Positions 48,970 to 59,445 are shown, numbered from the stretch's first letter. The stretch is 64,000 nucleotides of DNA from Hyalangium ruber (GCF_034259325.1 NZ_JAXIVS010000015.1:228515-292514); one strand, 5' to 3'. Notes: a model not told the origin generated them from the letters alone. Numbers and translations: made by a program.

Positions 48970-49409
48970 GGTCGAATACTCGCTCGTTTTATATGGCGCT
49001 TGTCAAGAATTTTGTAGGCCAGACGAGGTGGTGCGATTTTGTTCTAGGCTTTGTGTGGCTTGAGTGCAAATCGAGAGTATGAGGGCGCGGTAGGCATTCG
49101 GTTAGTCTCTTCATCTAGTCTTTCAAGGGATCGACATAGCATGCCGACAAAGCATGCCGACAAATACGCTCTCGGCGATTTGAACCATGGTAAGAATAAG
49201 CTGAATCCCACCCTACTTATGTGCCGCAAGCAGCGCCCATATATGATGCCTAGGAAAAATGGTGCGCTTTTGAGGATGGCGAGTTGATGCACAGGGGCCA
49301 AGGCGGGCCGTTGACAGGTGCCGCTCGGGCTGTGCGTCAAGCTCTAGTACAGCACCGTCCCCTCCAGCCGCTCCTGCCGTCCAACGTATTGCGGATTTCT
49401 TGCGGTGAT
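48970..49409. other. gap without gene: islet promoter side and right border
   Basis: The segment 48970-49287 is AT-rich and has no open frame with coding character; it holds the upstream region of the DGQHR-like gene, a 13-bp tandem repeat (49138-49163) and the right copy of the 12-bp repeat. TTGACA (49001-49006, minus) and TATAAA (48988-48993, minus) are present, but the 7-base spacing between them does not make a promoter. From 49290 the GC content returns to host level, and a 20-codon minus-strand frame ends at ~49340 as ...RQERLEGTVLY, perhaps the end of a lost gene. Confidence 0.5.
49138..49163. repeat. 13-bp perfect tandem repeat x2
   Basis: AGCATGCCGACAA occurs twice head to tail, 169 bases upstream of the DGQHR-like start codon. 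It could be an operator for the islet genes or a replication slippage product. Confidence 0.85.
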
Positions 49410-50441
49410 TCAATTCAATGGGATGCACCGATCCTCGCAAGCACTGCGCACGGCTGCCTCAATGACTTGGATTACTTGGCCCGCACTCTCGGTTGTGACA
49501 GGCACCGGGCCTTCTCCCGCCATGGCGGCAGCGAGTTGGCGGTAGAACTGCTCGTAGCTTCCGGGCGTCGTGGGAAGGGCTCCGCCGCAGCTCAGGCGTC
49601 CGTGCCGCTCCGCTGGCTCGGCGCCCCATCCCGCCATTCCCGGTCGCAGTCCCGCCTTGAGTTGCTCTTCCTGCGGGTCCAGCCCGTATTTCACGTAGGC
49701 GTCCGCTTCGCCTTGCAGCACGAACCGTGGCCAGGGATCATGCACCACCGAGCCTGAGTGCAGGATTACTCGCAGTTCGCCGTAGCGCAGCACCAGGTGG
49801 AACCAGTCCACTGCCCTTCCCTCGGGACGCTGCCGGCCTACGTCCGCCATGACCGACTCGGGCATTCCGAAGAGCTGCAGGGCCTGGTCCACCAGGTGCG
49901 GCCCCAGGTCCCAGAGCGTGCCTCCTCCGGGTCCCTCCTCTTCTTTCCACCGCTTCTTCACCTGCGGGCGGTAGCGGTCGAAGTGGCTCTCGAAGCTGTA
50001 GAGCTTCCCGAGCCTCCCCTGCTCCAGCAGTTGCCGCACCGTGAGGAAGTCTCCGTCCCAGCGCCGGTTGTGGAAGACCGCCAGGCAGCGGCCCTGCTCC
50101 TGCGCCAGCGCTCCCAGTCGGAACGCCTCCGCCGAATCCAGCGTGAAGGGCTTCTCCACCGCCACGTGCTTCCCCGCCCGCAGCGCCCGCTCCGCCAGCG
50201 GTCCGTGGCTGTCGTTCGGCGTGGCCACGATGATCAGATCCAGCGTCGGGTCCGCCAGCAGCGCATCCACAGAGAGCACTCGCACGCCTGGCCAGTCGCT
50301 TGCGACCGCCTCCGCGTTCCGCGTCGCCACCGCACTCAGCGTGAAGGCGGGCTCCACTGAGAGCAGGGGCGCTTGGAAAGTCGCTCCGGACAGGCCGTAG
50401 CCGATCAGGCCGACACGAAAGGCTTTTTCTCGGGCTCGCAC
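49410..50441 (-). CDS. Gfo/Idh/MocA-family NAD(P)-dependent oxidoreductase
   Basis: 343 residues from a GTG. The nucleotide-binding start RVGLIGYGLSGATFQAPLL resembles the GxGxxG of the family, and AGKHVAVEKPFTLDSAEAFRLG supplies the EKP motif whose Lys acts in catalysis. The (DLIIVATPNDSH) and GGTLWDLGPHLVDQ (with the His that completes the site) segments are conserved. Such enzymes oxidise or reduce sugars, inositols or related polyols. No carbohydrate operon is adjacent. Its GC content is host-like, so it marks the end of the islet. Confidence 0.92.
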   Translation of the reverse strand: MRAREKAFRVGLIGYGLSGATFQAPLLSVEPAFTLSAVATRNAEAVASDWPGVRVLSVDALLADPTLDLIIVATPNDSHGPLAERALRAGKHVAVEKPFTLDSAEAFRLGALAQEQGRCLAVFHNRRWDGDFLTVRQLLEQGRLGKLYSFESHFDRYRPQVKKRWKEEEGPGGGTLWDLGPHLVDQALQLFGMPESVMADVGRQRPEGRAVDWFHLVLRYGELRVILHSGSVVHDPWPRFVLQGEADAYVKYGLDPQEEQLKAGLRPGMAGWGAEPAERHGRLSCGGALPTTPGSYEQFYRQLAAAMAGEGPVPVTTESAGQVIQVIEAAVRSACEDRCIPLN

Positions 50442-50620
50442 CCCTCGAACCCTAGCGCGCCCAATCTCTCACCCCAAGCCCTCGCCTCCCTGCCTCCCAG
50501 GTAGCCAGACGCGCATTTCATCAAGGAAGTCGGGAACTTGAGAGGGCAGGCAGCCACGTGTTACGACCCCGACGGCAACTGTCGTCCAGGCTGAATTCCC
50601 ATCTCCGGAGCCTGCCTCCC

Positions 50621-53600
50621 ATGAGCGAGCAGAACGATTCCACGAGGACCGCGTCCTCTCCCTCTGTCTCCGTGCCTCCTCCCGGCACGGCCCCCGCGAA
50701 GCCCGCGACGGAGGTTCTCGCCCAGGGCATTGGCGCGATGCCGCCCGTCGTCACTCCCGAGGACGATGCCCGCGAGCGCATCGCTGTCATGGAGCGCGAG
50801 GCTCGCGCCCTCAGCACCTCCGACGCTCAGGCCGCCGCCCTCCTCTTCCATGAGATCGGTCTGCTCTGGGAAGAGGTCCTCAAGAACCCTCGCAACGCCG
50901 CCGTCGCCTTCCAGAACGCCTACAAGCTGGCGCCCAAGTTCCTCGTGAACATCCGCGCCGCCCGTCGCCTCTTCGCCGACGTCGGCAACTGGCAGATGGT
51001 CCTCCAGCTCCTCGAGGCCGAGCTCACCGGCACCGACGAGCCCCGCCAGAAGGCCGCTCTCCTCTTCGAGAAGGCCTCCATCCTCGACGAGCGGCTCTCC
51101 CGCGAGGAGGACGCCAAGGCCGCCTACCGCCAGAGCCTCGAGCTCAAGCCCACCGACGCCTCGCTGCTCACCCAGCTCGAGGCGCACTACGGCGCCCGCA
51201 ACGACTTCGAGGCCCTCATCGAGGTGTACCGGCTGCTCGCCGCCTCGCTGGAGACTCCCTCCCTGCGCGCCCACTACCTCACCTCCGCCGGTCTGGTGAT
51301 GGAAGAGCGCCTCAAGGCCCGCGATGGCGCCGCCGCCCTGTTCCGCGAGGCCTTCTCCCTCGACCGCTCGGACCTGCTGCTGCTCGCCGCCATGAAGCGC
51401 GTGGCCGAGCGCGAGGGCCGCACCGACGAGCTGCTCGCCGCCCTGGCCGCCGAGGCCCATGTGCTCGGCACCCAGGCCACCCCCGCCTACCTGCAGATCG
51501 CCAAGGTCTATGAGCGCCTCGGCCGCAAGGATGACGCCCTCGCCGCGCTGATGGCCGGCCGCCGCGTCACCCCCAACGAGCCGCTGGTGCTCTCCGAGCT
51601 CGCTGGCATCTACGAGACCCAGGGCCGGTACGAGGAGCTGGCCGACGTGCTCCTGGCGTGGGTGGGCTCCATCACCGACGAGAGCGAGCTGGTCGCCATC
51701 AACCTGCGCCTCGCCGCGCTCTACGAGGAGGACCTCAAGCGCGAGCAGGAAGCCATCTCCCGCTACCAAGCCATCCTCTCGCGCATCCCCGGCCACTCCG
51801 CCGCGCTCGCCGGCCTGGGCAAGCTCTACCACCGCCTGCAGCACTGGGACGGCCTCGTCTCCGTGTTCGACGCGGAGATCGCCGCCGCCGAGGAGCCCAA
51901 GCAGAAGGCCGCTCGCATGTACAAGGCGGCCGAGGTGCTCGAGGAGCGCCTGGGACGGCAGGAGGACGCCATCTCCCGCTACAACGTCTGCCTCCAGCTC
52001 CAGCCCGGCTACCTGCCCGCGCAGAAGGCCCTCTCGCGCCTCTACGAGCGCCAGGGCCGCTTCGCCGAGCTCGTCGCCATGTATGAGCAGGATCTGCTCC
52101 AGACGGCCGACCGCGATCAGCTCATCACCACGCTCAACAAGATGGCAGTCATCTACGAGGACCGCCTGAGCGATCTGGACCACGCCATCGAGTGCATGAA
52201 GCGCATCCTCGATCTGGCCTCGGACCACCTGCCCACCATCCGCAACCTCGCGCGCCTGTACGAGCGTGCCGGCCGCTACCGCGAGCTCATCGAGACCCAG
52301 GAGCTCGAGGCCTCGTTCGCCGGTGACACCAAGCAGGTGCTCTCGCTCTACCACCGCAACGCCGAGATCCTCGACGAGCACCTCAAGGATCGCGGCGGCT
52401 CCATCGCCGTGTACGAGCGCGTGCTGGCCCTGTCTCCCTCGTACCTGCCCGCCCTCAAGGCCCTGGGCCGCCTCTACGCCCAGGAGGGCCGCTGGGACGA
52501 GCTCATCAAGATGTACCGCGCCGAGGCGGAGATCTCCTCCTCCACCGAGCAGGCCTCCACCCTCCTCTTCAAGATCGCCGAGCTGTACGAGCACCGGCTC
52601 AAGAGCGAGGACGAGGCGGTGGCCTCCTACCAGGAGGCGCTCACGCTCGCGCCCAGCTACTTCCCCGCCCTGCGCGCCCTGGCCCGCATCTACCGCTCCC
52701 GCGGCAACTGGGAGAGCCTCATCGAGGTGCTGCGCGCCGAGGCCGCCAACCGCATCGACCCCGTCGAGCGCGCCAACGCCCTCTACCAGGCCGCCGCCAT
52801 CTGGGAGGATCAGCTCCAGCGCCCGGAGATGGCCATCGAGGGCTACCAGGAGGTGCTCCGCATCACCCCGGGCCATGGCGCCTCGCTGCGCTCCCTGGAG
52901 CGGCTCTACACCACGCAGGAGAACACCAAGGAGCTGGTGGCCATCCTCGATCGCGAGACGCAGGTGGGGCAGACCCCCGGCGCCAAGATCGCCGCCTACC
53001 TCAAGCTCGCGCGGCTGTACCTGGATCGCTTCCAGGAGCCAACTCGCGCCGCCCAGTGCTGCGAGGCCGTGCTCCAGCTCGATCCCGGCCACTTCGCCGC
53101 GCTGAAGATGCTCGAGCGCATCCGCGCCGGGGACCGGCCGCGCCGCGCCGAGCTGCGCGCCCGGCTGGCCGAGCGGGTGACCGACGCGCGCCTGCGCACC
53201 GCCCTGCGCCTGTCGGCCGCCGGGGACCAGGACAAGGGCGCCGCCGAGCGCGCCCTGGACGAGTACCGACAGGCCTTCCAGGAGGACCCCTCCGACGTGC
53301 GCGTGGCGTTCGCCCTGGAGCGCGCCATGCGCCAGGCCAATGACTCCGCCGGCCTCGCGTGGCTCTACAGCCGCCGCCTGGAGGTGGCGAAGGAGCCCAT
53401 CGAGCGCGTGGAGTTGATGCTGCGCGCCGCCGACCTCGCCGAGCACAAGCTGGCGGACCTGGATCGCGCCGGCCAGCTCTACCGCGCCGCCCTGGAGGCT
53501 CAGCCGCAGTGCCTGCCCGCCCTCATGGGCAGCCGCCGCGTGCAGCTCAAGCAGGGCCAGACCGCCGCCGCCCGCGCCACCCTGGAGGCCGAGGCTCGCG

Positions 53601-55684
53601 CGAGCCGCGATCCTCGCAGCGCCGTGGAGGCTTTCATCGCCGCCGCGCGGCTGGCCTCCAGCCGGATGAACGATCTGGACGGCGCCGCCGCCCTGTACCG
53701 CCAGGCGCTGGAGCGCGATCCGCTCAACGCCGCCGCCACCACGGGCCTGGAGGAGCTGCTCGCCCAGCGCGGCGGCACCTCGGATCTCGCCGCCCTGCAC
53801 GAGCGTCGCGGTGAGGCTCGCATGGCCCAGCGCGACACCGTGGCCGCCGCCGCCGCCTTCGTCAGCGGAGCGAAGCTGTACGTCACCGCCCTCAATGATC
53901 GCGCCAAGGCCATGGCCCTGGTGGATCGCGCGCTCGTCGCGCAGCCGGGTCACCCGGATGCCCTCGAGGTGAAGGGCCGGCTCATGCTCGAGGCTCAGCA
54001 GTACGCCGATGCCGCCGCGGCGCTCGCCCAGCGCGTGCAACAGGGCGGCGATCCGCGCGTGCTGGCGCAGCACCACCTCACCCTGGGTGGCCTGTACCAG
54101 ACGCACCTCAACGAGCCCAACCGGGCCGCGGCGCACTTGCAGACGGCGCTGGCCGCGATGCCGAAGAACCTCGAGGCGCTGGAGCGACTGGCCACCCTGC
54201 ACGGGCAGGCGCGCAACTGGTCCGGCGCGGTGGACTGCCTCAAGCGCCTGCTGGAGCAGGATCTGCCCACGGCGGACCGGGCGCGTCACACGGTCGAGCT
54301 GGCGCGCATCCACGACGAGGGCCTGGGCGATACGCCGGGCGCCTCCGCGCTGTACCGCAAGGCGCTGGAGCTGAGCCCCGGTGAGTCGGCGCTGGTCGAT
54401 CGCCTCGTCATCCTCTACGAGCGTGCCCACAACCTGCCCGAGCTGGCGCAGATGCTGGAGGCACAGGTGGGGGCGCTCTCGGCGGATCCGCAGCGGGCCC
54501 AGTCCGTGCGGATGCGGCTGGCCGAGCTCAACGCCAAGCAGCTGGAGCAGCCCGCGCGCGCCATCGCCGTCTACCGGCAAGTGCTGGAGAATGATCCGGC
54601 GAACCTCCAGGCCCGGGCCGCGCTGGCCGAGCTGTACACGCGCGACAGCGCCTCCACGCCGATGGCCATCGAGGAGCACCGGCAGTTGCTCAAGCTGGAC
54701 CCCACGCGGGTGGACAGCCTGCATGCGCTCTTCAAGCTGTGGGAGGGCCTGAAGCAGCACGACAAGGCCTTCAGCGCGGCATCGGTGCTGCAGTTCCTGC
54801 GCTCGGCCAACGAGATCGAGATCGTCTACTACAACGAGGCGAAGGCCCGTCTGGCCCATGAGGCGCAGGAGCGTCTGGCCCTGGCCGATCTGGACAGCGC
54901 GCTGCTGCATCCGGGTGCCCGCGGGCCCCTGCTCGAGGTGCTGCGCTCCATCGGTGATCAGCTCGGGAAGATGTACCCGCCCCAGTTCGAGATGCTGGGC
55001 GTGGACCGCAAGGCCGACCGGCTCAAGCCGGACTCCGCCGTGTTCAAGGCCATCCGCTCCGTGGCGCAGGTGCTCGGGGTGGAGCAGTTCGAGGTCTACC
55101 AGGCCCGCCGTGGGCTGATGACGCTGGAGACCACCGAGCCGCTGTCGGTGTGCGTGGGCCAGGACGTGGTGCGCAAGTTCAACGCCCGCGAGCAGAAGTT
55201 CCTCATCGGCCGCGCCGTGCTGGGCCTGCTCAACAAGACGGCGGTGCTCTCCAAGCTCTCCCAGGGTGAGACGGCGGACCTGTTCGGCAACGCCATCCGC
55301 ATCTTCTCCCCGCAGTTCTCGGCGCTGGGCCGCAAGAACGACGAGATGTCGAAGCAGGTGAAGAAGGTCTCCTCGAGCACGGCGCTCAAGGTGCTCAAGC
55401 CGCACGCGCTGGCCATCGGGGACGCGAAGAAGCTGGACGTGCAGTCGCTGGTGGAGTCGCTGTCGATGTCGGCGGACCGGGCTGGCCTGCTGATGTGCGG
55501 CGACGTCTCGGTGGGCCTCGGGTTGGTGCTACGCGAGGATCCGTCGATGGCCAACTCCAAGGTGGAGTCGGGGGATCCGGTGTTCCAGGCGCTCAAGGAG
55601 CGCAACGATCTGCGGGATCTGCTGGGCTTCGCCCTGTCGGACGACTTCTTCCGGCTGCGCCAGCGGCTCGGCCTCTCGCTCTGA
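50621..55684 (+). CDS. giant TPR-repeat protein
   Basis: 1687 residues from the ATG at 50621 (MSEQNDSTRTAS). There is no signal peptide or membrane segment. The body from ~65 to ~1400 is an almost continuous series of 34-38-residue helical repeats with the TPR pattern, for instance AAALFREAFSLDRSDLLLL, EAISRYQAILSRIPGHSAAL and AIEGYQEVLRITPGHGASL. The repeat follows a loose alternation of YExQGRYxEL and ALxxLxxLY modules. The last ~250 residues (LEVLRSIGDQLGKMY onward) form a non-repeat domain. It is probably a cytoplasmic scaffold; myxobacteria use such proteins in gliding and development. Separated from its minus-strand neighbour by 10 bases at the 3' end. Confidence 0.88.
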   Translation: MSEQNDSTRTASSPSVSVPPPGTAPAKPATEVLAQGIGAMPPVVTPEDDARERIAVMEREARALSTSDAQAAALLFHEIGLLWEEVLKNPRNAAVAFQNAYKLAPKFLVNIRAARRLFADVGNWQMVLQLLEAELTGTDEPRQKAALLFEKASILDERLSREEDAKAAYRQSLELKPTDASLLTQLEAHYGARNDFEALIEVYRLLAASLETPSLRAHYLTSAGLVMEERLKARDGAAALFREAFSLDRSDLLLLAAMKRVAEREGRTDELLAALAAEAHVLGTQATPAYLQIAKVYERLGRKDDALAALMAGRRVTPNEPLVLSELAGIYETQGRYEELADVLLAWVGSITDESELVAINLRLAALYEEDLKREQEAISRYQAILSRIPGHSAALAGLGKLYHRLQHWDGLVSVFDAEIAAAEEPKQKAARMYKAAEVLEERLGRQEDAISRYNVCLQLQPGYLPAQKALSRLYERQGRFAELVAMYEQDLLQTADRDQLITTLNKMAVIYEDRLSDLDHAIECMKRILDLASDHLPTIRNLARLYERAGRYRELIETQELEASFAGDTKQVLSLYHRNAEILDEHLKDRGGSIAVYERVLALSPSYLPALKALGRLYAQEGRWDELIKMYRAEAEISSSTEQASTLLFKIAELYEHRLKSEDEAVASYQEALTLAPSYFPALRALARIYRSRGNWESLIEVLRAEAANRIDPVERANALYQAAAIWEDQLQRPEMAIEGYQEVLRITPGHGASLRSLERLYTTQENTKELVAILDRETQVGQTPGAKIAAYLKLARLYLDRFQEPTRAAQCCEAVLQLDPGHFAALKMLERIRAGDRPRRAELRARLAERVTDARLRTALRLSAAGDQDKGAAERALDEYRQAFQEDPSDVRVAFALERAMRQANDSAGLAWLYSRRLEVAKEPIERVELMLRAADLAEHKLADLDRAGQLYRAALEAQPQCLPALMGSRRVQLKQGQTAAARATLEAEARASRDPRSAVEAFIAAARLASSRMNDLDGAAALYRQALERDPLNAAATTGLEELLAQRGGTSDLAALHERRGEARMAQRDTVAAAAAFVSGAKLYVTALNDRAKAMALVDRALVAQPGHPDALEVKGRLMLEAQQYADAAAALAQRVQQGGDPRVLAQHHLTLGGLYQTHLNEPNRAAAHLQTALAAMPKNLEALERLATLHGQARNWSGAVDCLKRLLEQDLPTADRARHTVELARIHDEGLGDTPGASALYRKALELSPGESALVDRLVILYERAHNLPELAQMLEAQVGALSADPQRAQSVRMRLAELNAKQLEQPARAIAVYRQVLENDPANLQARAALAELYTRDSASTPMAIEEHRQLLKLDPTRVDSLHALFKLWEGLKQHDKAFSAASVLQFLRSANEIEIVYYNEAKARLAHEAQERLALADLDSALLHPGARGPLLEVLRSIGDQLGKMYPPQFEMLGVDRKADRLKPDSAVFKAIRSVAQVLGVEQFEVYQARRGLMTLETTEPLSVCVGQDVVRKFNAREQKFLIGRAVLGLLNKTAVLSKLSQGETADLFGNAIRIFSPQFSALGRKNDEMSKQVKKVSSSTALKVLKPHALAIGDAKKLDVQSLVESLSMSADRAGLLMCGDVSVGLGLVLREDPSMANSKVESGDPVFQALKERNDLRDLLGFALSDDFFRLRQRLGLSL

Positions 55685-55694
55685 GCCGCGCCGG

Positions 55695-56426
55695 CTACTC
55701 CTGACGAATCACCGCATCCGCGGGCAGTCCGCCGCGGATGCGCGCCGTCGCATCCTCCACGGGGCCCGACTCCGCGGACTCGATGGTCACCTTCACCCGG
55801 TAGTCCAACCCCGCGTCGAACACCGGGTACGAGCCGATCGCCACGTGCGGCATGTCCAGGGCCACCCGGTCCAGCACCGCCGCGATGGCGCCCTCTCCGA
55901 GCCGCAGGTAGAGGTTGCGCAGGTGGACGGGCGAGCCCTTGAGCCGCGCCAGCACCGTCTCCAGCTGGATCTTGAAGAGCTGTGGCACTCCGGGCAGCAG
56001 GAAGAGGTTGTCCACCGTGAGCGCCGGGAACCAGGTGCCTTCCTGGTAGAGGAGCTCCGCGCCCTCGGGCGCATCCGCGAGCCGCATGGCCTCCTCCGTC
56101 ACATGGTCGTACTTCCTGCGGACGAGCTCCACCATCTCCGGCAGGCGGACGACGGGGCGCCCCATGGCGAGCGCCACCGCGCGCACGGTGACGTCATCGT
56201 GCGTGGGGCCGATGCCGCCGCTGGTGAAGACGTAGGCCGCCCGGGCTCGCGCTCGCGCCACCGCGTCGACGATGGCATCCACGTCGTCCAGGACGAACTC
56301 CATCGAGCGCAAGGGGATGCCTCGCTCCCGGAGACGGCGAATGAGGTGGGGCCCGTTGGCATCCACCACCTTCGCGGTCAGGACTTCGTTGCCGATGATG
56401 ATCGCCGCTGCTCCGGTGCGCTCCAT
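55695..56426 (-). CDS. MoCF-domain (CinA/MoaB-like molybdopterin-binding) protein
   Basis: 243 residues. Reading AAAIIIGNEVLTAKVVDANG, then YVFTSGGIGPTHDDVTVRAVA gives the MoCF signature TSGGIGPTxDD(V/L)T. That domain is shared by molybdopterin-binding enzymes and by the N-terminus of CinA, where it hydrolyses ADP-ribose. No C-terminal CinA domain (nicotinamide-nucleotide deamidase) follows, so it is the single-domain form. It is the last gene of the minus-strand cluster, starting 12 bases after tmk. Confidence 0.85.
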   Translation of the reverse strand: MERTGAAAIIIGNEVLTAKVVDANGPHLIRRLRERGIPLRSMEFVLDDVDAIVDAVARARARAAYVFTSGGIGPTHDDVTVRAVALAMGRPVVRLPEMVELVRRKYDHVTEEAMRLADAPEGAELLYQEGTWFPALTVDNLFLLPGVPQLFKIQLETVLARLKGSPVHLRNLYLRLGEGAIAAVLDRVALDMPHVAIGSYPVFDAGLDYRVKVTIESAESGPVEDATARIRGGLPADAVIRQE

Positions 56427-56438
56427 GGAGCACCGACT

Positions 56439-57101
56439 CTAACGCGCGCGCTTGCGTCCGAGCACCGTGTGAATCTCCGCCAGTGCCGCTTCCGTCACCG
56501 CTTCGACGGACTGCTCTCCGTCGATCCGGACGATGTGCTCCTGTGACTCGCGCCGACGGATGGCCTCCTCGTACTGCCGGGCGATCCGCCGCTGGAGCGC
56601 GTCCTCCTCGAACAGCTCCGCCGCCCCACCTCGCGCCGCCCTCCGCCTGGCCGCCACCGACGGCGACACATGCACGAACAGGGTGAGATCCGGCGACACC
56701 GCGTACCCGTTCGCCGCCTCCACCCACGCCATCGACAGCGAGGCGCCCTGGTAGGCCAGCGAGGACAGCACATACCGATCGCTCAGGACGATCTGCCCCG
56801 CCTCCAGCGCCGGCAGCACCTTCGCCTTCAGGTGGTCCGTCCGGTCCGCCGCGTACAGCAGCGCCAGCGTCTCCGAGGCCAAGGGCCCCGCCCCTCCCGG
56901 TAGCACCAGCCGCCCCGTCAGGGCCTGGCGGATCAACGTGCCAATCGGCCCGTCCGAGGGCTCGCGGGTCGTGAGCACCGTGTGCCCCTCCGCGCGCAGT
57001 GCCGCCGCGAGGCGCTCGGCCTGCGTCGTGGTGCCCGCCCCGTCCAGCCCCTCCAGGACGATGAAACGCCCGCGCCCCGGCTTCCGACGGAGGGCGCTCA
57101 C
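56439..57101 (-). CDS. tmk: thymidylate kinase with an atypical P-loop
   Basis: 220 residues from a GTG at 57101, which overlaps the upstream membrane protein stop by 4 bases (GTGA). Phosphorylates dTMP to dTDP. The Walker loop reads GLDGAGTTTQ (18-27), so the usual Lys of GxxGxGK(T/S) is Thr. DRYVLSSLAYQGASL and TREPSDGPIGTLIRQ match the DRY and dTMP-binding segments. The LID region (AARRRAARGGAAELFEEDALQRR) is Arg-rich, as in type II enzymes that supply catalytic arginines from the LID. No evidence of a broken gene. Confidence 0.9.
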   Translation of the reverse strand: MSALRRKPGRGRFIVLEGLDGAGTTTQAERLAAALRAEGHTVLTTREPSDGPIGTLIRQALTGRLVLPGGAGPLASETLALLYAADRTDHLKAKVLPALEAGQIVLSDRYVLSSLAYQGASLSMAWVEAANGYAVSPDLTLFVHVSPSVAARRRAARGGAAELFEEDALQRRIARQYEEAIRRRESQEHIVRIDGEQSVEAVTEAALAEIHTVLGRKRAR

Positions 57102-57439
57102 CGGGGCAGCAACGCCGACGGGTTGTCCAACTTCAACTGGCGCCGCAGCTCCAGCAGATCACCGTAGCGCTTCAGCTCCTCGGTCAGCGCCCGGCGGCCC
57201 TTGCGGTAGTGAACCAGGGCGTAGACCACCAGCCCCAGCGACACCCCCGAGGCCGCGAAGGCCAGCACTGGCACCCGGAGCGAGTCCCAGAACAGCTTGG
57301 CCGCCGCTCCCGCCATGATCAGGGCGATGAGGAAGGACACGCCCGTATGGGCGAAGTGCAGCACGCTCTGCCGCGTAGCCAGGCTCTCCTGGAGGAGATC
57401 CAGCTGGGACCGCAACTGCTCAGGGTTTTCAGCGCTCAC
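57098..57439 (-). CDS. small two-helix membrane protein of unknown function
   Basis: 113 residues. A helical N-terminus (LRSQLDLLQESLATRQSVLHF, coiled-coil-like) is followed by two transmembrane segments at about 32-50 and 57-76, then a basic helix (HYRKGRRALTEELKRYGDLLELRRQL) and a Pro/Arg end. No family was recognised. Coupled to tmk by a 4-base GTGA overlap, so translation of the two is linked, though a functional link is not implied. Confidence 0.7.
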   Translation of the reverse strand: MSAENPEQLRSQLDLLQESLATRQSVLHFAHTGVSFLIALIMAGAAAKLFWDSLRVPVLAFAASGVSLGLVVYALVHYRKGRRALTEELKRYGDLLELRRQLKLDNPSALLPR

Positions 57440-57497
57440 GGGGCCGGGGACATAGCGCAGCCCCGGCCCGCCGTCGAGTCACTGCCGCCCCGAGCCC

Positions 57498-58831
<1,334 letters not shown>

Positions 58832-58835
<4 letters not shown>

Positions 58836-59395
58836 TCCTGCACCACCACGCGCGTGCCACAGACCGAGCAGATCTTGTTCGGACGGGTGGGCGTGCGGCA
58901 CTTGTGGCACGGGATCCACGGCGCGTCCCCATCCACGGCCCCCGGCGTCGCGGCGGCCTGGGTGACGCGGAGCTTGGGCAGGCGCATGCCGCAGCGATCA
59001 CACACCAGGCCCTCGGCCTGGACGTTGCGGCAGTAGCGGCAGACAACCGCCCCGCTGGGCGCCGCGGTGCGCACCCCGTCATCCGCCGCGCGACCGGTAT
59101 CCAGCTCGGGCACGGCCTCGACGCTGACCTTGTCGATCGGCGCCGCGCGCGTGGCCTCCAGATCCTGCACCGCCTGGGCTGGCAGATCGGGCCCGGCCTT
59201 CTGGCGGGTGTGGTCCAGCTCGGGCAGCGCCTGCGTCTCCACGGGCGCGCGGCCTCCGGCGTGGTGGGTCTGCTCCAACTCAGGAAGCGTCACGACGGGC
59301 ACGGCGACGGCCTGGGGCGCCTGGAGCTTCTTGCCGCAGTTGTCGCACTCGGTTCCCTGCGCCTGTTGGTGTTCGCACACCGGGCAGATGATCAT
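58832..59395 (-). CDS. protein of three zinc-ribbon CxxC pairs with spaced acidic-Thr motifs
   Basis: 187 residues from the ATG at 59395; an upstream GTG adds three. Ribbon-like cysteine sets lie at C4/C7-C17/C20, C119/C122-C132/C135 and C163/C166-C176/C179. Between the first and second is an acidic linker with four copies of a short motif: LPELEQT (Thr43), LPELDHT (Thr63), VQDLEAT (Thr82) and VPELDT (Thr100), 18-20 residues apart. The pattern looks like repeated phospho-acceptor or docking sites. No signal peptide or membrane segment, so cytosolic. It is translationally coupled to thrC but no functional link to threonine synthesis is proposed. Confidence 0.75.
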
Positions 59396-59445
59396 GGGGC
59401 GCACGTTAACGGGCAGCGGCGTGCCAGGGCAACGCGGGCGTCATT

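Larger units (their letters stand above)
46164..49286. mobile_element. AT-rich islet bracketed by a 12-bp direct repeat, possible integrated cassette
   Basis: GATGGCGAGTTG occurs at 46164-46175 and again at 49275-49286, on the same strand, and flanks the two AT-rich genes (about 45-50% G+C by eye, against roughly two thirds on either side). No integrase, transposase or terminal inverted repeat was found inside, so the insertion mechanism is unknown. An accidental repeat of 12 bases in two chosen ~400-base windows is improbable but possible. Confidence 0.4.

Noticed and set aside
48988-49006. TTGACA and TATAAA boxes upstream of the DGQHR-like gene
   Set aside because: Only 7 bases separate them, so they do not make a sigma70 promoter with each other; other pairings are poor.
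49044-49340. A 98-codon minus-strand frame in the right border of the islet
   Set aside because: No ribosome site, irregular composition with many Arg/Ser/Pro from non-coding DNA, and it crosses the composition boundary.
49290-49350. A short minus-strand tail reading ...RQERLEGTVLY
   Set aside because: Only about 20 codons between stops; too short to claim a gene remnant without a database match.
50561-55405. A 1614-codon open frame on the minus strand opposite the giant TPR gene
   Set aside because: High GC with strong third-position bias leaves antisense frames open. Its composition (Leu/Gly/His runs without domains) is that of a shadow, and the plus frame has clear TPR repeats.
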